Positions 1 through 6,682 of a stretch of 13,921 nt of DNA are shown here, in pieces; within the stretch, counting starts at the first letter, position 1; each line of letters opens with the position of its first letter. The stretch covers positions 1-13,921 of the forward strand of contig SKTQ01000281.1 of NCBI GenBank assembly GCA_007122505.1, written 5' to 3'. The DNA is from Bacteroidales bacterium (GTDB lineage: Bacteria > Bacteroidota > Bacteroidia > Bacteroidales > UBA7960). Below the pieces are notes generated by a model. The model was given only the letters and a program-made list of their open reading frames with translations. It was not told the DNA's origin and did not search any database. The translations under genes and the position numbers were made by a program.

Positions 1-704
1 TACAACTTTTCTTCAACCTTTGATGGGTCAGCCGCCGGATGAAGCAGCAAATATGAGTAAAAATTGGTGCCGGATATTTTGATCTGCTCAGGTAGAAAAG
101 CCTCGCTACCCAATGCGGAAAAAGACAGATGCGTGTTTTCGGGCAAGTCTTTGATGATGCCGGTAACATGAAAGTTTTCCTCCTGGATCTGCACAACACG
201 GTACAATGCATCCAGGGGGTCTGTGAACAACAATTGGGCTGAAGACTCTGTGAGCACCAGCGATCCGGGATCCGTCAGGGCGTCATGCCTGTTTCCGGCA
301 ATAAATTCAATGGAGAAAAGTTCAAAAAAGGTGGAGTCGGAGAAAATAATGCCCGGGAGATTAACGGAACGGTCTTCATAGCTAAATGCGGGGTTCATGA
401 AATAGCTGGTAAACCGGACCGCATTTTCTATTTCCGGAATTTCCCGCATGGCTAACTCCGTGATGGGATAAAAGGTAGTGGGGACCTCCAGGGGGTTTCC
501 GCGACCAAGCTGAGCCTCTGTATGTATCCTGTATATCCGGTCATGATGCTCCCAAAACCGGTCATAACTCAGCTCATGCAAAAGAAAAACCCATATTAGC
601 AGGGTAACACCCACTCCCAGTGCCAATCCAAGGATGTTGATCAGCGCATTAGCCTTCTGTTTTTGAAAGTTTCTGAATAAATTCCTGGTGTAATGAAAAA
701 ACAT
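1..704 (-). CDS. FtsX-like ABC transporter permease, N-terminal part (runs off the left edge)
   Basis: Open for 234 codons on the minus strand from an ATG at 704 to the window edge, so the C-terminal part is missing. It begins MFFHYTRNLFRNFQKQ, followed by one membrane segment at about residues 20-43 and a periplasmic MacB_PCD-type domain. The family's usual marker HELSYDRF follows the first membrane segment, and a later stretch reads DPGSLVLTESSAQLLF. Both closely resemble the neighbouring permease (RELSYDRF and DPYSLVVTESLAKQLF), so the two genes are tandem paralogues. It starts 54 bases after that neighbour's stop codon and very probably shares its transcript. The expected role is the membrane subunit of a MacB-like ABC exporter that moves or expels an unknown substrate at the inner membrane. 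No clear Shine-Dalgarno is seen, as is common in Bacteroidota. The family call is firm; the substrate is unknown. Confidence 0.9.
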   Translation of the reverse strand, partial: MFFHYTRNLFRNFQKQKANALINILGLALGVGVTLLIWVFLLHELSYDRFWEHHDRIYRIHTEAQLGRGNPLEVPTTFYPITELAMREIPEIENAVRFTSYFMNPAFSYEDRSVNLPGIIFSDSTFFELFSIEFIAGNRHDALTDPGSLVLTESSAQLLFTDPLDALYRVVQIQEENFHVTGIIKDLPENTHLSFSALGSEAFLPEQIKISGTNFYSYLLLHPAADPSKVEEKL

Positions 705-758
705 GTTGGTTTGATTTGGTATTTGCATAACATTCCGGAAACCGTTTGTTTAGCCCTT

Positions 759-3146
759 TTACTCTGCTTTGAGCACATCTGCAGGGTTTTTATGCACCGC
801 CCTGATTGATTGGGAAACCACCACTGCCACAACAACCATGACCATGGCAACGACTGATACCACCATTGTCCAGTAAGGAAAAGCTATAGAATAGGCAAAT
901 CCGGCCAGCCATTTTTCCATATACCAGTATGCCAGTGGCAAAGCCACGATAGATGACAGGACTACCCATTTGAGGAAAGTTCCAGACATACGGAAAAGAA
1001 TATTCCTTACGGAAGCCCCCATAACTTTCCGAATGGCCGACTCTTTCCGGCTTTTTTGTGCCGCAAAGGAGGAAAGCCCCAAAACCCCCAGCATGGCAAT
1101 GACGATGGCCAGCGTTGTAAAAGACAGAAACATCCTGCCAAAGTTCCGCTCATTGACAAACTGCTGATCCAGAAGCTGTGAAATGGAAGTATAATAAAAT
1201 GTTTTATCGGGAAACACGGTTGTCCACTCCTCCTGCGATGTCAGCACGACATCTGCGCTGTGAACACCTTCATAACGGATCAACAGCCAAAACGGATGAG
1301 TGAAATGCGCAGGTCGGGCACCAAGCACATTCATCATGCGAGGCTCGATTTCATGATGGAGCGAACGAAAATGGTAATCATGCACGACTCCTGTAACGGT
1401 ATATGTAATCCCGCTTCGTTCAATGGTTTTTCCAAGGGGGTTTGTCCATCCTGCTTTGTTTACCAGCGTTTCATTAACGATCACATTGGAGGTTTCCAAT
1501 CCATCTTCTCTTGTAAACAACCTTCCTTCTTTTAGCGACCCCCCGAGAGTCTCCAGATAATACAGGTCTGTCCAAAACCTGTGTGCCAAAAAACCCGGCT
1601 CAGCTCCTTCCGGAAGGATACCTTCCATATAGGACGCACCAATGGGAAATGAGGTGCTGATACTTTTTGAAACTACCCAGGGATATGCATCCATGACCTG
1701 ACGAAACAAATCCGCATCCTCACTTTTTTCGGCGCGTACTGCGATCAAACCTTCCACTTCAAAACCAAGATCCTTGGTGTAAAAATACCGGACCTGCAGA
1801 AATACAACCAGGGTGCATGTGATGAGAGCCATCGAAATGATGAACTGAAAAAACATTAGAAGGCTCTTTAACTGGAAGCCCCCGGGACGCGTCCAGAATT
1901 CACCTTTCATTATTTTTACCGGCTCAAAAGAGGACATGTACCATGCAGGATATATGCCGGCCAGAAATCCGAAAAATCCGGCAAAGAAAAGAAAAACAAC
2001 GAGGAACGACCACCACGGCAAACTAAACAGCTCCAGGTTGGTATTTAGCATCCCATTGAAAAACGGAAGCATGAATTCCACCAACAGAATAGCACAGGCA
2101 AAACTAAGGGTTGTAAAAAACAAGGTTTCAAAATACAATTGCTGGCGGAGAGAAGCCCTGTTTGCACCCAGCACCTTTCGGACGCCGATCTCTTTTGCAC
2201 GCTTACCCGACATGGCAACACACAGGTTCACATAGTTGAAGCCTGCTATGAAAAGCACGAAAAGGGCAACAGTTGAAAACAGCCATACCTTCCAAATGGT
2301 GCCTGCCTCTTCAGCTTCACTACTGAAAGGACTCCGCAGCCGGATGTCTTTCATAGGAAAATAATGCAAGGTAAGATGCACCCCCATCCCCTCAAACTGA
2401 TAATTTAGCTTTTCATACGTGAGTGGCTCTGTTTTTTTCTCAAACTTCAAAATGTCAACTCCTTCATCCATTAGCAGATATGTCTGAAAACCCATGTTGG
2501 CACCCCATGATGACATATTCGACCGGGGCTCTTCCATCAACGTACTGAAAGAACGAAGCATGTCGAACTGAATGTGTGAATTTGGCGGACTGTCGGCTGC
2601 CACACCCGTGATAACATAATGTCTTTCACCATCATCCAAACGAACAACTTTCCCCAAAGCGTCTCCCCCAGGGAAAAGCTGTTTTGCCAGACTTTCCGTA
2701 ACCACCAGGCTGTAAGGGTCTGCCAATGCTTTTACAGGATGACCTTGCAATAAATCAAAACAGAATATGTCAAAAAAAGTGTTGTCGGCAAAATATGTTC
2801 TGTTAATGGTGCGAAACGAACCATCTTGCCAAAGGTTAACAGCCTGCCTGCCCGACAACCTCACCTGGTTAATCACTTCCGGAAATGCTTCCAAAAGGTC
2901 CGGGCCCATGGGAGGACTTGTCCAGTTTTCATATATTTCGTTATCCTGCATGTCGAAGTGAACGCTGACACGATATATATTGTCCGCCTCTGCATGAAAC
3001 CGGTCATAACTCAATTCACGGTAAACATACAGCACTATGAGCAGACAAACAGCCATGGCTGTGGCAAGACCAAATAAATTGATCATGCTGAAGGACCATT
3101 GAGTCCGGAAGTGCTTTATGGCTGTAAGAAGATAGTGTATGGTCAT
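759..3146 (-). CDS. FtsX/MacB-like ABC transporter permease (double-domain type)
   Basis: A 795-residue protein of the size usual for Bacteroidota permeases in which two MacB-type halves are fused. First half: membrane segment at about 19-42, periplasmic domain to about 280, then three membrane segments (about 286-310, 340-362, 378-402). Second half: membrane segment at about 429-452, periplasmic domain to about 665, then three segments (about 672-694, 722-742, 758-778). The cytoplasmic coupling motif occurs once per half, as KEIGVRKVLGA (319-329) and KESAIRKVMGA (701-711), which shows internal duplication. The end, NPADVLKAE, is typical of the family. It follows an ATPase gene and an adaptor gene and precedes a second permease, so it is the membrane part of a MacAB-type transporter. 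Family knowledge suggests mechanotransmission-type export of a peptide, lipid, lipoprotein or drug; the sequence does not show which. Confidence 0.95.
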   Translation of the reverse strand: MTIHYLLTAIKHFRTQWSFSMINLFGLATAMAVCLLIVLYVYRELSYDRFHAEADNIYRVSVHFDMQDNEIYENWTSPPMGPDLLEAFPEVINQVRLSGRQAVNLWQDGSFRTINRTYFADNTFFDIFCFDLLQGHPVKALADPYSLVVTESLAKQLFPGGDALGKVVRLDDGERHYVITGVAADSPPNSHIQFDMLRSFSTLMEEPRSNMSSWGANMGFQTYLLMDEGVDILKFEKKTEPLTYEKLNYQFEGMGVHLTLHYFPMKDIRLRSPFSSEAEEAGTIWKVWLFSTVALFVLFIAGFNYVNLCVAMSGKRAKEIGVRKVLGANRASLRQQLYFETLFFTTLSFACAILLVEFMLPFFNGMLNTNLELFSLPWWSFLVVFLFFAGFFGFLAGIYPAWYMSSFEPVKIMKGEFWTRPGGFQLKSLLMFFQFIISMALITCTLVVFLQVRYFYTKDLGFEVEGLIAVRAEKSEDADLFRQVMDAYPWVVSKSISTSFPIGASYMEGILPEGAEPGFLAHRFWTDLYYLETLGGSLKEGRLFTREDGLETSNVIVNETLVNKAGWTNPLGKTIERSGITYTVTGVVHDYHFRSLHHEIEPRMMNVLGARPAHFTHPFWLLIRYEGVHSADVVLTSQEEWTTVFPDKTFYYTSISQLLDQQFVNERNFGRMFLSFTTLAIVIAMLGVLGLSSFAAQKSRKESAIRKVMGASVRNILFRMSGTFLKWVVLSSIVALPLAYWYMEKWLAGFAYSIAFPYWTMVVSVVAMVMVVVAVVVSQSIRAVHKNPADVLKAE

Positions 3147-3185
3147 GATGTTGATCCGGTATTATCTGTTTTTGCAGGTCAAGCG

Positions 3186-3284
3186 TCATTCAATGCGGAT
3201 GGCTTGCACCAGGGTCATGTTTGCTGCACTGGTACTATGGTAACATACGGTAATAAGGGCAATAAAAATGTAGTTCCGAATCAT
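3186..3284 (-). pseudogene. Collapsed permease relic: N-terminus fused to C-terminus, 32 codons
   Basis: Between the ATPase and the full permease the minus strand holds a 32-codon reading frame with ATG at 3284 and TGA ending at 3186. It starts MIRNYIFIAL, like the start of many FtsX-like permeases (MIRNY-x-x-IAL). It continues ITVCYHSTSAA and ends VQAIRIE, like the family's last helix and tail (TVSYQ-x-x-xAA ... PVxALRxE). Residues 6-32 align without gaps to the last 27 residues (769-795) of the adjacent permease, sharing V, S, A and the terminal E plus many similar residues. An AAAGGA stretch lies about 10 bases before the ATG. The simplest reading is a third tandem permease whose roughly 750 central codons were deleted in frame, leaving both ends. 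The short length makes chance resemblance possible, and a functional small membrane peptide is not excluded. Confidence 0.6.
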
Positions 3285-3311
3285 AATCCCGGTATCCTTT
3301 TGGGTTGTTAA

Positions 3312-3362
3312 AAACCCGGACCTCATTTACCCAATGGAGGTTGATAAAGAAGTCCGGGGTTT
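3312..3362 (-). terminator. Terminator-like hairpin inside the ABC operon
   Basis: Read on the minus strand, AAACCCCGGAC pairs with GTCCGGGTTT (one extra C bulges) across a 30-base loop, and a run of five T follows. The loop contains a smaller inverted repeat, ACCTC(C)ATT with AATGAGGT. It begins 17 bases after the ATPase stop codon, where an intrinsic terminator would sit. Two permease genes in the same orientation lie downstream, so it may terminate partially, act as an attenuator, or protect the 3' end of the adaptor-ATPase message. The large loop makes it weaker than a textbook terminator. Confidence 0.5.
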
Positions 3363-3378
3363 ATTGGATGCAGGTATT

Positions 3379-4083
3379 TTATTGAGCGGCGGCTGTCAAC
3401 ACAAACTCGGTGGTTTTGTCTTCTGTTACGATTTGACCGTCGAACAGTCGGATAATGCGTTGGGAATAAGAAGCATCGCGTTGAGAGTGCGTTACCATGA
3501 TGATTGTAGTGCCGTTTTTATTTAAAGTTTCCAGCATGTTCATCACTTCGTCACCGTGTGTTGAATCCAGGTTACCGGTTGGTTCGTCAGCCAGAATAAT
3601 ATGTGGTTTGGCGACAACTGCGCGGCAAACGGCTACACGCTGCTGTTGACCACCCGATAACTGGAGCGGAAAGTGATTTTTCCGGTGCATGATCTGCATC
3701 TGCTCCAAGACCTCTTCAACCCGCTTTTTCCTTTCGGAAGCACTGTATCCCAAATAGATCAAAGGCAGTTCAACATTTTCAAAAACACTCAGCTCATCAA
3801 TCAGGTTAAAGTTTTGAAAAACAAATCCGATGTTGCGTTTGCGCAAGTTTGCCCGTTGTTTTTCGGAATAGCCGGATACTTCTTTGTCAAGAAAATTGTA
3901 CTGCCCGCCGGTTGGGTTGTCGAGCAAACCCAAAATGTTTAGCAGTGTCGACTTTCCACAGCCGGAGGGCCCCATGATGGCTACAAATTCCCCTTCCCTG
4001 ATTTCAAAGGATACTTTGTTTAAAGCGGTGGTTTCCACCTCTTCGGTGCGGAAAACCTTGGTTAATTCGATCGTTTTAATCAT
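3379..4083 (-). CDS. ABC transporter ATP-binding protein (MacB/LolD type)
   Basis: A 234-residue ATPase that powers the neighbouring permeases at the cytoplasmic face of the inner membrane. All ABC motifs are intact: Walker A GPSGCGKST (38-46), Q-loop Q90, signature LSGGQQQR (142-149), Walker B IILADEP with catalytic E167, and H-loop H199. The stretch EEVETTALN near the start is typical of the MacB/LolD/YvrO family that pairs with FtsX-like permeases. I chose the ATG at 4083 because the frame can only be extended three codons to a TTG at 4092, and family members usually begin MIK or similar. It lies 96 bases after the adaptor gene. A hairpin and a permease relic separate it from the permeases. 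No motif is degenerate, so it should be active. Confidence 0.95.
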   Translation of the reverse strand: MIKTIELTKVFRTEEVETTALNKVSFEIREGEFVAIMGPSGCGKSTLLNILGLLDNPTGGQYNFLDKEVSGYSEKQRANLRKRNIGFVFQNFNLIDELSVFENVELPLIYLGYSASERKKRVEEVLEQMQIMHRKNHFPLQLSGGQQQRVAVCRAVVAKPHIILADEPTGNLDSTHGDEVMNMLETLNKNGTTIIMVTHSQRDASYSQRIIRLFDGQIVTEDKTTEFVLTAAAQ

Positions 4084-4179
4084 GATTGACAATGGTTTTA
4101 TGAATGGTTATTAAATTGTGACGATTCCGTTATCGTTTTTGTTACGTTGAAATTACTAAAAAAAGAGCAAACCCTGTGA

Positions 4180-5430
4180 TTATCTAAACACCAACCTGTC
4201 TCTTCCTCCATAGGTGTCGTAAGAAGAAGTGATGACCCTGTCGCCCGGCCGGAGACCTTCAAGTACCTCATAGTGGTGGATGTTTTGCCTGCCAATCCTG
4301 ATGGGCCTTCTCACCGCCTGGGAGCCCGACTGATCCAGCACATATATCCAGTTTCCTCCTGTGGCCTGGTAAAAACCACCCCTTGGGATGATCAGTGCAT
4401 CTGCCACACCGCTGAACTGCAACCTCAGTTGCAGGGTTTGGCCCCTTCGGATGCCGGAAGGCTCTTCACCGGCGAAGTGTAAATCCACCTCAAAGGCACC
4501 ACCAGTGATATTGCTATAGATTTTGTTTATCTCAAGATGGTAGGTTTGTCCGCCATATTCAAATGAGGCGGGCTGCCCGATATAGGTACGATTCACATAC
4601 CTTTCATCTATTCTGGCACGAAGTTTAAATCCGTCAAGAACGTCTATCTGACCGAGGTTTTGACCGGTTGACTTGGTTTCACCCCTTTCCGCATTAAATG
4701 CAGACAGCTGTCCGGATATCGGTGCCCGTATCACAAGGTTGTCAAGTGTTTGATGCAACATGCGAATGTTTTGCTGTACACGGTCAATCGACTCATTGAT
4801 CTGGTCCATCTGTGCAGATACATATAAGGAATCGTGACGCATGGTGCGTAATCCAATATCATAGTTGCGTTTGGCAAAAAAGTATTCACGGTATGCGTTT
4901 TCATATTCCTGATCAGGAATCACGCCATTGTCATGAAAGTGCTTCTTCCTTTCATAATCTTTTTTAGCCACATCCAGCCTGTACTCCAGGTCGGCAAGCT
5001 GCCGCTCAAGATTAAACAGGTTCCTCTCAAGGTTAAGGCGCGTGTTTTGGTATCTGTCCAATACCTCCAAAGCCGTATTTTCCTGTTGCATATAACTCAT
5101 CTCAATTTGAGCGTTCGATAAGCGGAGTATCTTGTCCCCTTCTTCAACATGCGCACCATCCCGTTTGAAAATTTCTTCCACCCGGCCTCCAAATACAGCA
5201 TCCACATGAATGGTTACAATGGGCTGTACCACTCCGTCTACAGGAATAAACTCCTGGAATCGACCCTGTTCAACAGTGGCAATGGTCATTCTGTCCTTGT
5301 CAACAAACAATCTGCTGCTGGTGTCACGAAACAGAAAAAGATAAACAATAAACGCGGCAAACAAAGCTGCACCGGCTAAGCTTACTATTTTCTTTATAGT
5401 CCATTTCTTCTTTTTGATGATCCTGTCCAT
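4180..5430 (-). CDS. Periplasmic adaptor of ABC efflux system (HlyD/MacA-like)
   Basis: A 416-residue membrane-fusion protein that would link the inner-membrane ABC transporter to an outer-membrane channel. In order: a basic N-terminus (IIKKKKWTIKK), a single membrane anchor at about 15-34, the first lipoyl half at about 70-106 (GRVEEIFKRDGAHVEEGDKIL), a long charged alpha-helical hairpin at about 110-230 likely to form a coiled coil, the second lipoyl half at 230-262 (VIRAPISGQLSAF...GETKSTGQ), a beta-barrel domain to about 345, and a membrane-proximal domain at the end. The order and length fit the MacA/HlyD family. It is the first gene of the minus-strand operon. A TolC-like partner is not in the window and may lie past the left edge or elsewhere. 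The upstream spacer has two inverted repeats within 150 bases of the start that could be operators. Confidence 0.92.
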   Translation of the reverse strand: MDRIIKKKKWTIKKIVSLAGAALFAAFIVYLFLFRDTSSRLFVDKDRMTIATVEQGRFQEFIPVDGVVQPIVTIHVDAVFGGRVEEIFKRDGAHVEEGDKILRLSNAQIEMSYMQQENTALEVLDRYQNTRLNLERNLFNLERQLADLEYRLDVAKKDYERKKHFHDNGVIPDQEYENAYREYFFAKRNYDIGLRTMRHDSLYVSAQMDQINESIDRVQQNIRMLHQTLDNLVIRAPISGQLSAFNAERGETKSTGQNLGQIDVLDGFKLRARIDERYVNRTYIGQPASFEYGGQTYHLEINKIYSNITGGAFEVDLHFAGEEPSGIRRGQTLQLRLQFSGVADALIIPRGGFYQATGGNWIYVLDQSGSQAVRRPIRIGRQNIHHYEVLEGLRPGDRVITSSYDTYGGRDRLVFR

Positions 5431-5479
5431 TTCAAATGCTTTTTAGGGTTTGACAGGATACATTCGAATATTATGCCAT

Positions 5480-5492
5480 AGTCTTTAAGACT
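5480..5492. repeat. Inverted repeat AGTCTT-T-AAGACT, possible operator
   Basis: A perfect 6-base inverted repeat around a single central T, centred 56 bases before the adaptor gene's ATG. A one-base centre cannot form a stable RNA loop, so if functional it is more likely a DNA site for a dimeric regulator of the transporter operon. No regulator gene is in view. Confidence 0.35.
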
Positions 5493-5555
5493 CTGAAAAC
5501 AAGAACCGTAGTATATTTTATAAAAAGAAGAAAACCAAAAAGTGTACGCAAGCGG

Positions 5556-5576
5556 TCACTTGTTGTATCAAAGTGA
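5556..5576. repeat. Inverted repeat TCACTT-N9-AAGTGA, possible operator
   Basis: Perfect 6-base arms separated by nine bases (GTTGTATCA), about 125 to 145 bases upstream of the adaptor gene. Spacing of about 15 bases between arm centres suits a dimeric helix-turn-helix regulator binding near the transporter promoter. The function is inferred from geometry alone. Confidence 0.35.
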
Positions 5577-5654
5577 ACGGAACGGGCATGACGAATCAGA
5601 TAAATAGCCGGAGAATCTGTTCTTTCAAAAGAAAAAGTTATTTGTAAATTGGTT

Positions 5655-5714
5655 ATGAAGAAAAAAATGCAGGTGCTTCGCAAATGGTTCTTATCTGTAT
5701 GGTTGTGCCTTTAA
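5655..5714 (+). other. 19-codon frame resembling a truncated signal peptide or leader peptide
   Basis: ATG at 5655 to TAA at 5712-5714. The peptide begins MKKKMQVLRKW and ends FLSVWLCL, a basic start followed by a hydrophobic stretch, like a cut-off signal peptide. Two hairpins follow it at 5735-5752 and 5768-5787. It could be the remnant of a lost exported-protein gene, a leader peptide, or chance. It is too short to support as a gene. Confidence 0.2.
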
Positions 5715-5734
5715 CGACACGTTGCACATAAAAC

Positions 5735-5752
5735 CTTCTTCCAACGAAGAAG
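5735..5752 (+). repeat. Hairpin CTTCTTC-CAAC-GAAGAAG
   Basis: A perfect 7-base stem with a four-base loop. AAAACC just before it and GGTTTTTT eight bases after it could add outer pairs in a longer structure ending in a T run. It may be part of an old terminator or a 5' leader structure for the lipoprotein genes about 310 bases downstream. Confidence 0.4.
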
Positions 5753-5767
5753 CTGTGATGGTTTTTT

Positions 5768-5787
5768 AAAGTCCCCCAAAGGACTTT
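5768..5787 (+). terminator. Weak terminator-like hairpin AAAGTCC-CCCAAA-GGACTTT
   Basis: A perfect 7-base stem with a six-base loop, followed on the plus strand by TTATATTTT. The stem is A/T-rich at its base and the T run is broken, so it would be a weak terminator. No clear gene ends just upstream; together with the preceding hairpin it may mark a leader region or the end of a lost gene. Confidence 0.35.
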
Positions 5788-5906
5788 TATATTTTCATGT
5801 TTATGCATATGGTTAACTGCGAAACACCTGCATAAGCAATACAGACCAATTGGGGTTTTTGACAAGAACGAAAGTATGACAAAACAAACCGCGATGCAAA
5901 TGATAG

Positions 5907-5932
5907 TTGTCCTGTTTTATAAATCAGGACAA
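5907..5932. repeat. Inverted repeat TTGTCCTG-N10-CAGGACAA, possible operator
   Basis: Perfect 8-base arms around a ten-base A/T-rich centre, extended outward as TAGT/ACTA with a one-base offset. It lies about 130 bases before the LpoB-like gene. Arm centres 18 bases apart and an A/T-rich middle fit a dimeric regulator site, although an RNA hairpin is equally possible. Confidence 0.4.
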
Positions 5933-5969
5933 ACTAATCACAGCCGAGAACAGGTAGATGTTTGTTTAT

Positions 5970-5984
5970 CAGCGCGTTGCGCTG
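5970..5984. repeat. GC-rich hairpin CAGCGC-GTT-GCGCTG
   Basis: A perfect 6-base G/C-rich stem with a three-base loop, 80 bases before the LpoB-like start codon and about 20-30 bases upstream of the weak promoter-like elements at 6003-6039. It stands out in an otherwise A/T-rich spacer. It could be an operator or a stable hairpin. Confidence 0.35.
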
Positions 5985-6064
5985 GTTTCATTATGGCTTG
6001 AATTTTGATGTGTCCAAAAGGTTTTTTCATATATCTTTATCCTTAAATTTAACAACACGAAACC

Positions 6065-6649
6065 ATGAAAAAATTACTGTTTTTTTCCTTAATCTTTGTG
6101 ATGCTTGCAGCAGGGAGTTGTCAGCGCCGCACCGTTACCCGTGTAGATACTGACAGAGCTATAGATTTGAGTGGCCGCTGGAATGACACCGACTCACGCT
6201 TGGTTGCCCAGGAGATGATCTCGGATGCCTTATCAAGGCCGTGGCTCGATCGTTTTACCAATCAAAACGATCGGTCACCGGTAATCATTGTTGGTGAAGT
6301 GCTTAACCGTACCCATGAACATATTGATGCTGAAACATTTATCCGCAACATGGAACGGGAGTTCATCAACAGCGGGCTTGTAAGGCTGGTGCAGGATGCC
6401 GAATTCCGGGAGCAGCTCCGTCGCGAACGAGCAGACCAGCATGAATTTGCTGATCCGGCCACAGTGGCTCAATGGCGAAGGGAAACAGGAGCCGACTATA
6501 TGCTTACCGGAACCATAAACTCGATCGTTGACCAGTACCGTCGCGAAAGGGTCATATTCTACCAGGTGAACCTGGAACTTTCTCATATGGAAACCAATGA
6601 GAAAGTATGGATCGGTGAAAAGCAAATTCGCAAAACAGTCAGAAACTAA
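6065..6649 (+). CDS. LpoB-like lipoprotein (putative penicillin-binding protein activator)
   Basis: A 194-residue lipoprotein. The start MKKLLFFSLIFVML is a signal peptide, and C19 in LAAGSC is the likely lipidated cysteine. The body matches the LpoB family: RLVAQEMISDALSRPWL (45-61), PVIIVGEVLNRTHEHIDAETF (72-92), an INSG stretch (101-104), ETGADYMLTGTI (140-151) and a late VWIGEKQIRK. In enterobacteria LpoB is an outer-membrane lipoprotein that stimulates the peptidoglycan synthase PBP1b. In Bacteroidota the partner is not established, so the specific activator role is inferred. The gene is followed 33 bases later by a second lipoprotein gene, almost certainly in one operon. The A-rich stretch before the ATG and the lack of a Shine-Dalgarno are usual for the phylum. 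Confidence 0.85.
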   Translation: MKKLLFFSLIFVMLAAGSCQRRTVTRVDTDRAIDLSGRWNDTDSRLVAQEMISDALSRPWLDRFTNQNDRSPVIIVGEVLNRTHEHIDAETFIRNMEREFINSGLVRLVQDAEFREQLRRERADQHEFADPATVAQWRRETGADYMLTGTINSIVDQYRRERVIFYQVNLELSHMETNEKVWIGEKQIRKTVRN

Positions 6650-6682
6650 GAGTAGGTGATGCCGCTTTTGCCGGAAAATATC

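Larger units (their letters stand above)
5431..6064. other. Divergent intergenic region rich in inverted repeats
   Basis: These 634 bases separate the minus-strand transporter operon from the plus-strand lipoprotein genes. I see no convincing protein gene on either strand: the frames present are short and have no recognisable domain. The region contains six perfect inverted repeats, listed separately, and a 19-codon frame beginning MKKKMQVL. It must hold the promoters for both directions. A weak match to the Bacteroidota promoter pattern precedes the lipoprotein gene (TTTTG at 6003-6007, TATCTTTA at 6032-6039, spacer 24 rather than about 19-21). No good match is visible for the transporter operon. 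No tRNA or known riboswitch was recognised. Confidence 0.6.

Noticed and set aside
4121..4136. Hairpin ACGAT-N6-ATCGT followed by T run on the plus strand
   Set aside because: The stem has only five pairs and points antisense to the operon; no plus-strand gene ends there.
5463..5478. Sigma-54 promoter on the minus strand (TGGCAT then TTCG) before the adaptor gene
   Set aside because: The spacing is one base short of the -24/-12 rule and the -12 element lacks GC in the right place.
5471..5683. Second minus-strand open frame of 70 codons in the spacer upstream of the adaptor gene
   Set aside because: No family resemblance, overlaps inverted repeats, and is better explained as non-coding upstream sequence.
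5653..5865. Minus-strand open frame of 70 codons in the divergent spacer
   Set aside because: No recognisable domain, residue composition rich in Cys, His and aromatic residues typical of chance frames, no ribosome binding site, and it spans hairpins.
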